Both the position numbers and the translations under genes were made by a program. Positions 41,636 through 41,720 of a stretch of 41,720 nucleotides of DNA are shown here, one piece after another (within the stretch, counting starts at the first letter, position 1; the number at the start of each line of letters is the position of its first letter). The notes under the pieces were generated by a model that made no database searches, was not told the DNA's origin, and worked only from the letters and a program-made list of their open reading frames with translations. Source of the DNA: an uncultured Gammaproteobacteria bacterium (lineage in GTDB: Bacteria; Pseudomonadota; Gammaproteobacteria; PS1; Pseudothioglobaceae); contig CAJXHL010000006.1 of assembly GCA_913054335.1 (NCBI GenBank), forward strand, positions 1 to 41,720. The letters are read 5' to 3'.

Positions 41636-41720
41636 TTACATAGTCAAACTAGGATTGTTATCACTAAGTATCATATCTGCAGCCTTTTCAGCGATCATCA
41701 TCGTTGGTGCATTGGTATTA
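41636..41720 (-). CDS. GMC oxidoreductase (choline dehydrogenase-like), C-terminal end only
   Basis: The minus strand from the window edge reads NTNAPTMMIAEKAADMI, then ten more residues and a TAA (41636-41638). N-x-N-A-P-x-x-M-I-A-E-K-A-x-D-M-I is the conserved C-terminus of FAD-dependent GMC oxidoreductases (choline/alcohol dehydrogenases). Only 27 codons are in the window; the gene continues to the right. It ends 53 nt before the ABC-2 permease start on the same strand, so the two may be cotranscribed. Confidence 0.8.
   Translation of the reverse strand, partial: NTNAPTMMIAEKAADMILSDNNPSLTM

Noticed and set aside
1-41720. CRISPR arrays, tRNA/rRNA genes, insertion sequences, prophage genes
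   Set aside because: No regularly spaced repeats, cloverleaf-like or rRNA sequences, transposase, integrase or phage structural motifs were found by reading the window and its translations.

Overview
The window looks like a moderately AT-rich (by eye roughly 40-45% GC) gammaproteobacterial chromosome segment, probably from a marine heterotroph. The DppA/B/C/D/F proteins resemble the enterobacterial ones closely. The arginine succinyltransferase (AST) genes and a class I DAHP synthase also fit that class. I see no tRNA, rRNA, CRISPR array, insertion sequence or phage gene. Nearly everything serves uptake and breakdown of nitrogen-rich substrates: arginine, amino sugars and peptides. Layout: (1) 1-6.8 kb: a class III aminotransferase (minus) diverges from a tight operon of an M20 deacylase, astA, astD and astB; the usual astC and astE are missing. 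(2) 6.8-7.9 kb: a DAHP synthase (minus), convergent with astB. (3) 8.1-11.7 kb: nagB, nagA, a GntR/UTRA regulator and a decayed GlcNAc-kinase-type pseudogene, all minus. (4) 11.9-21.3 kb, divergent from the nag genes: a cytoplasmic GH20 hexosaminidase, two sugar ABC permeases, a periplasmic binding protein, an ATPase, then a Gfo/Idh/MocA dehydrogenase, a TIM-barrel isomerase/epimerase and a second Gfo/Idh/MocA dehydrogenase. (5) 21.4-28.9 kb: an XRE-cupin regulator behind a promoter flanked by three copies of a 19-bp site, then dppABCDF and an M24 (Xaa-Pro type) peptidase. (6) 29.0-35.2 kb: oppABCDF and a RimL-like acetyltransferase. (7) 35.5-41.7 kb: a scrappier segment with an EamA exporter, a VOC protein, an OsmC protein, an ECHDC3-like crotonase, an acyl-CoA ligase, an ABC-2 permease and the C-terminal end of a GMC oxidoreductase cut by the window edge. 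Three short C-terminal or repeat remnants of vanished genes (YwqK-type repeat, GcvT family, enolase superfamily) lie between these genes. How the genes work together: amino-sugar disaccharides such as chitobiose are probably imported by the ABC system and split in the cytoplasm by the GH20 enzyme. Because the linked kinase is broken, the free sugar must be phosphorylated by a kinase elsewhere or be handled by the dehydrogenase-isomerase-dehydrogenase trio; this is the most interesting open question here. Peptides enter through Dpp and Opp and are cut by the M24 peptidase, and arginine released can feed the AST operon. All three binding-protein genes are followed by stem-loops, which would favour high binding-protein expression relative to the downstream transporter genes.
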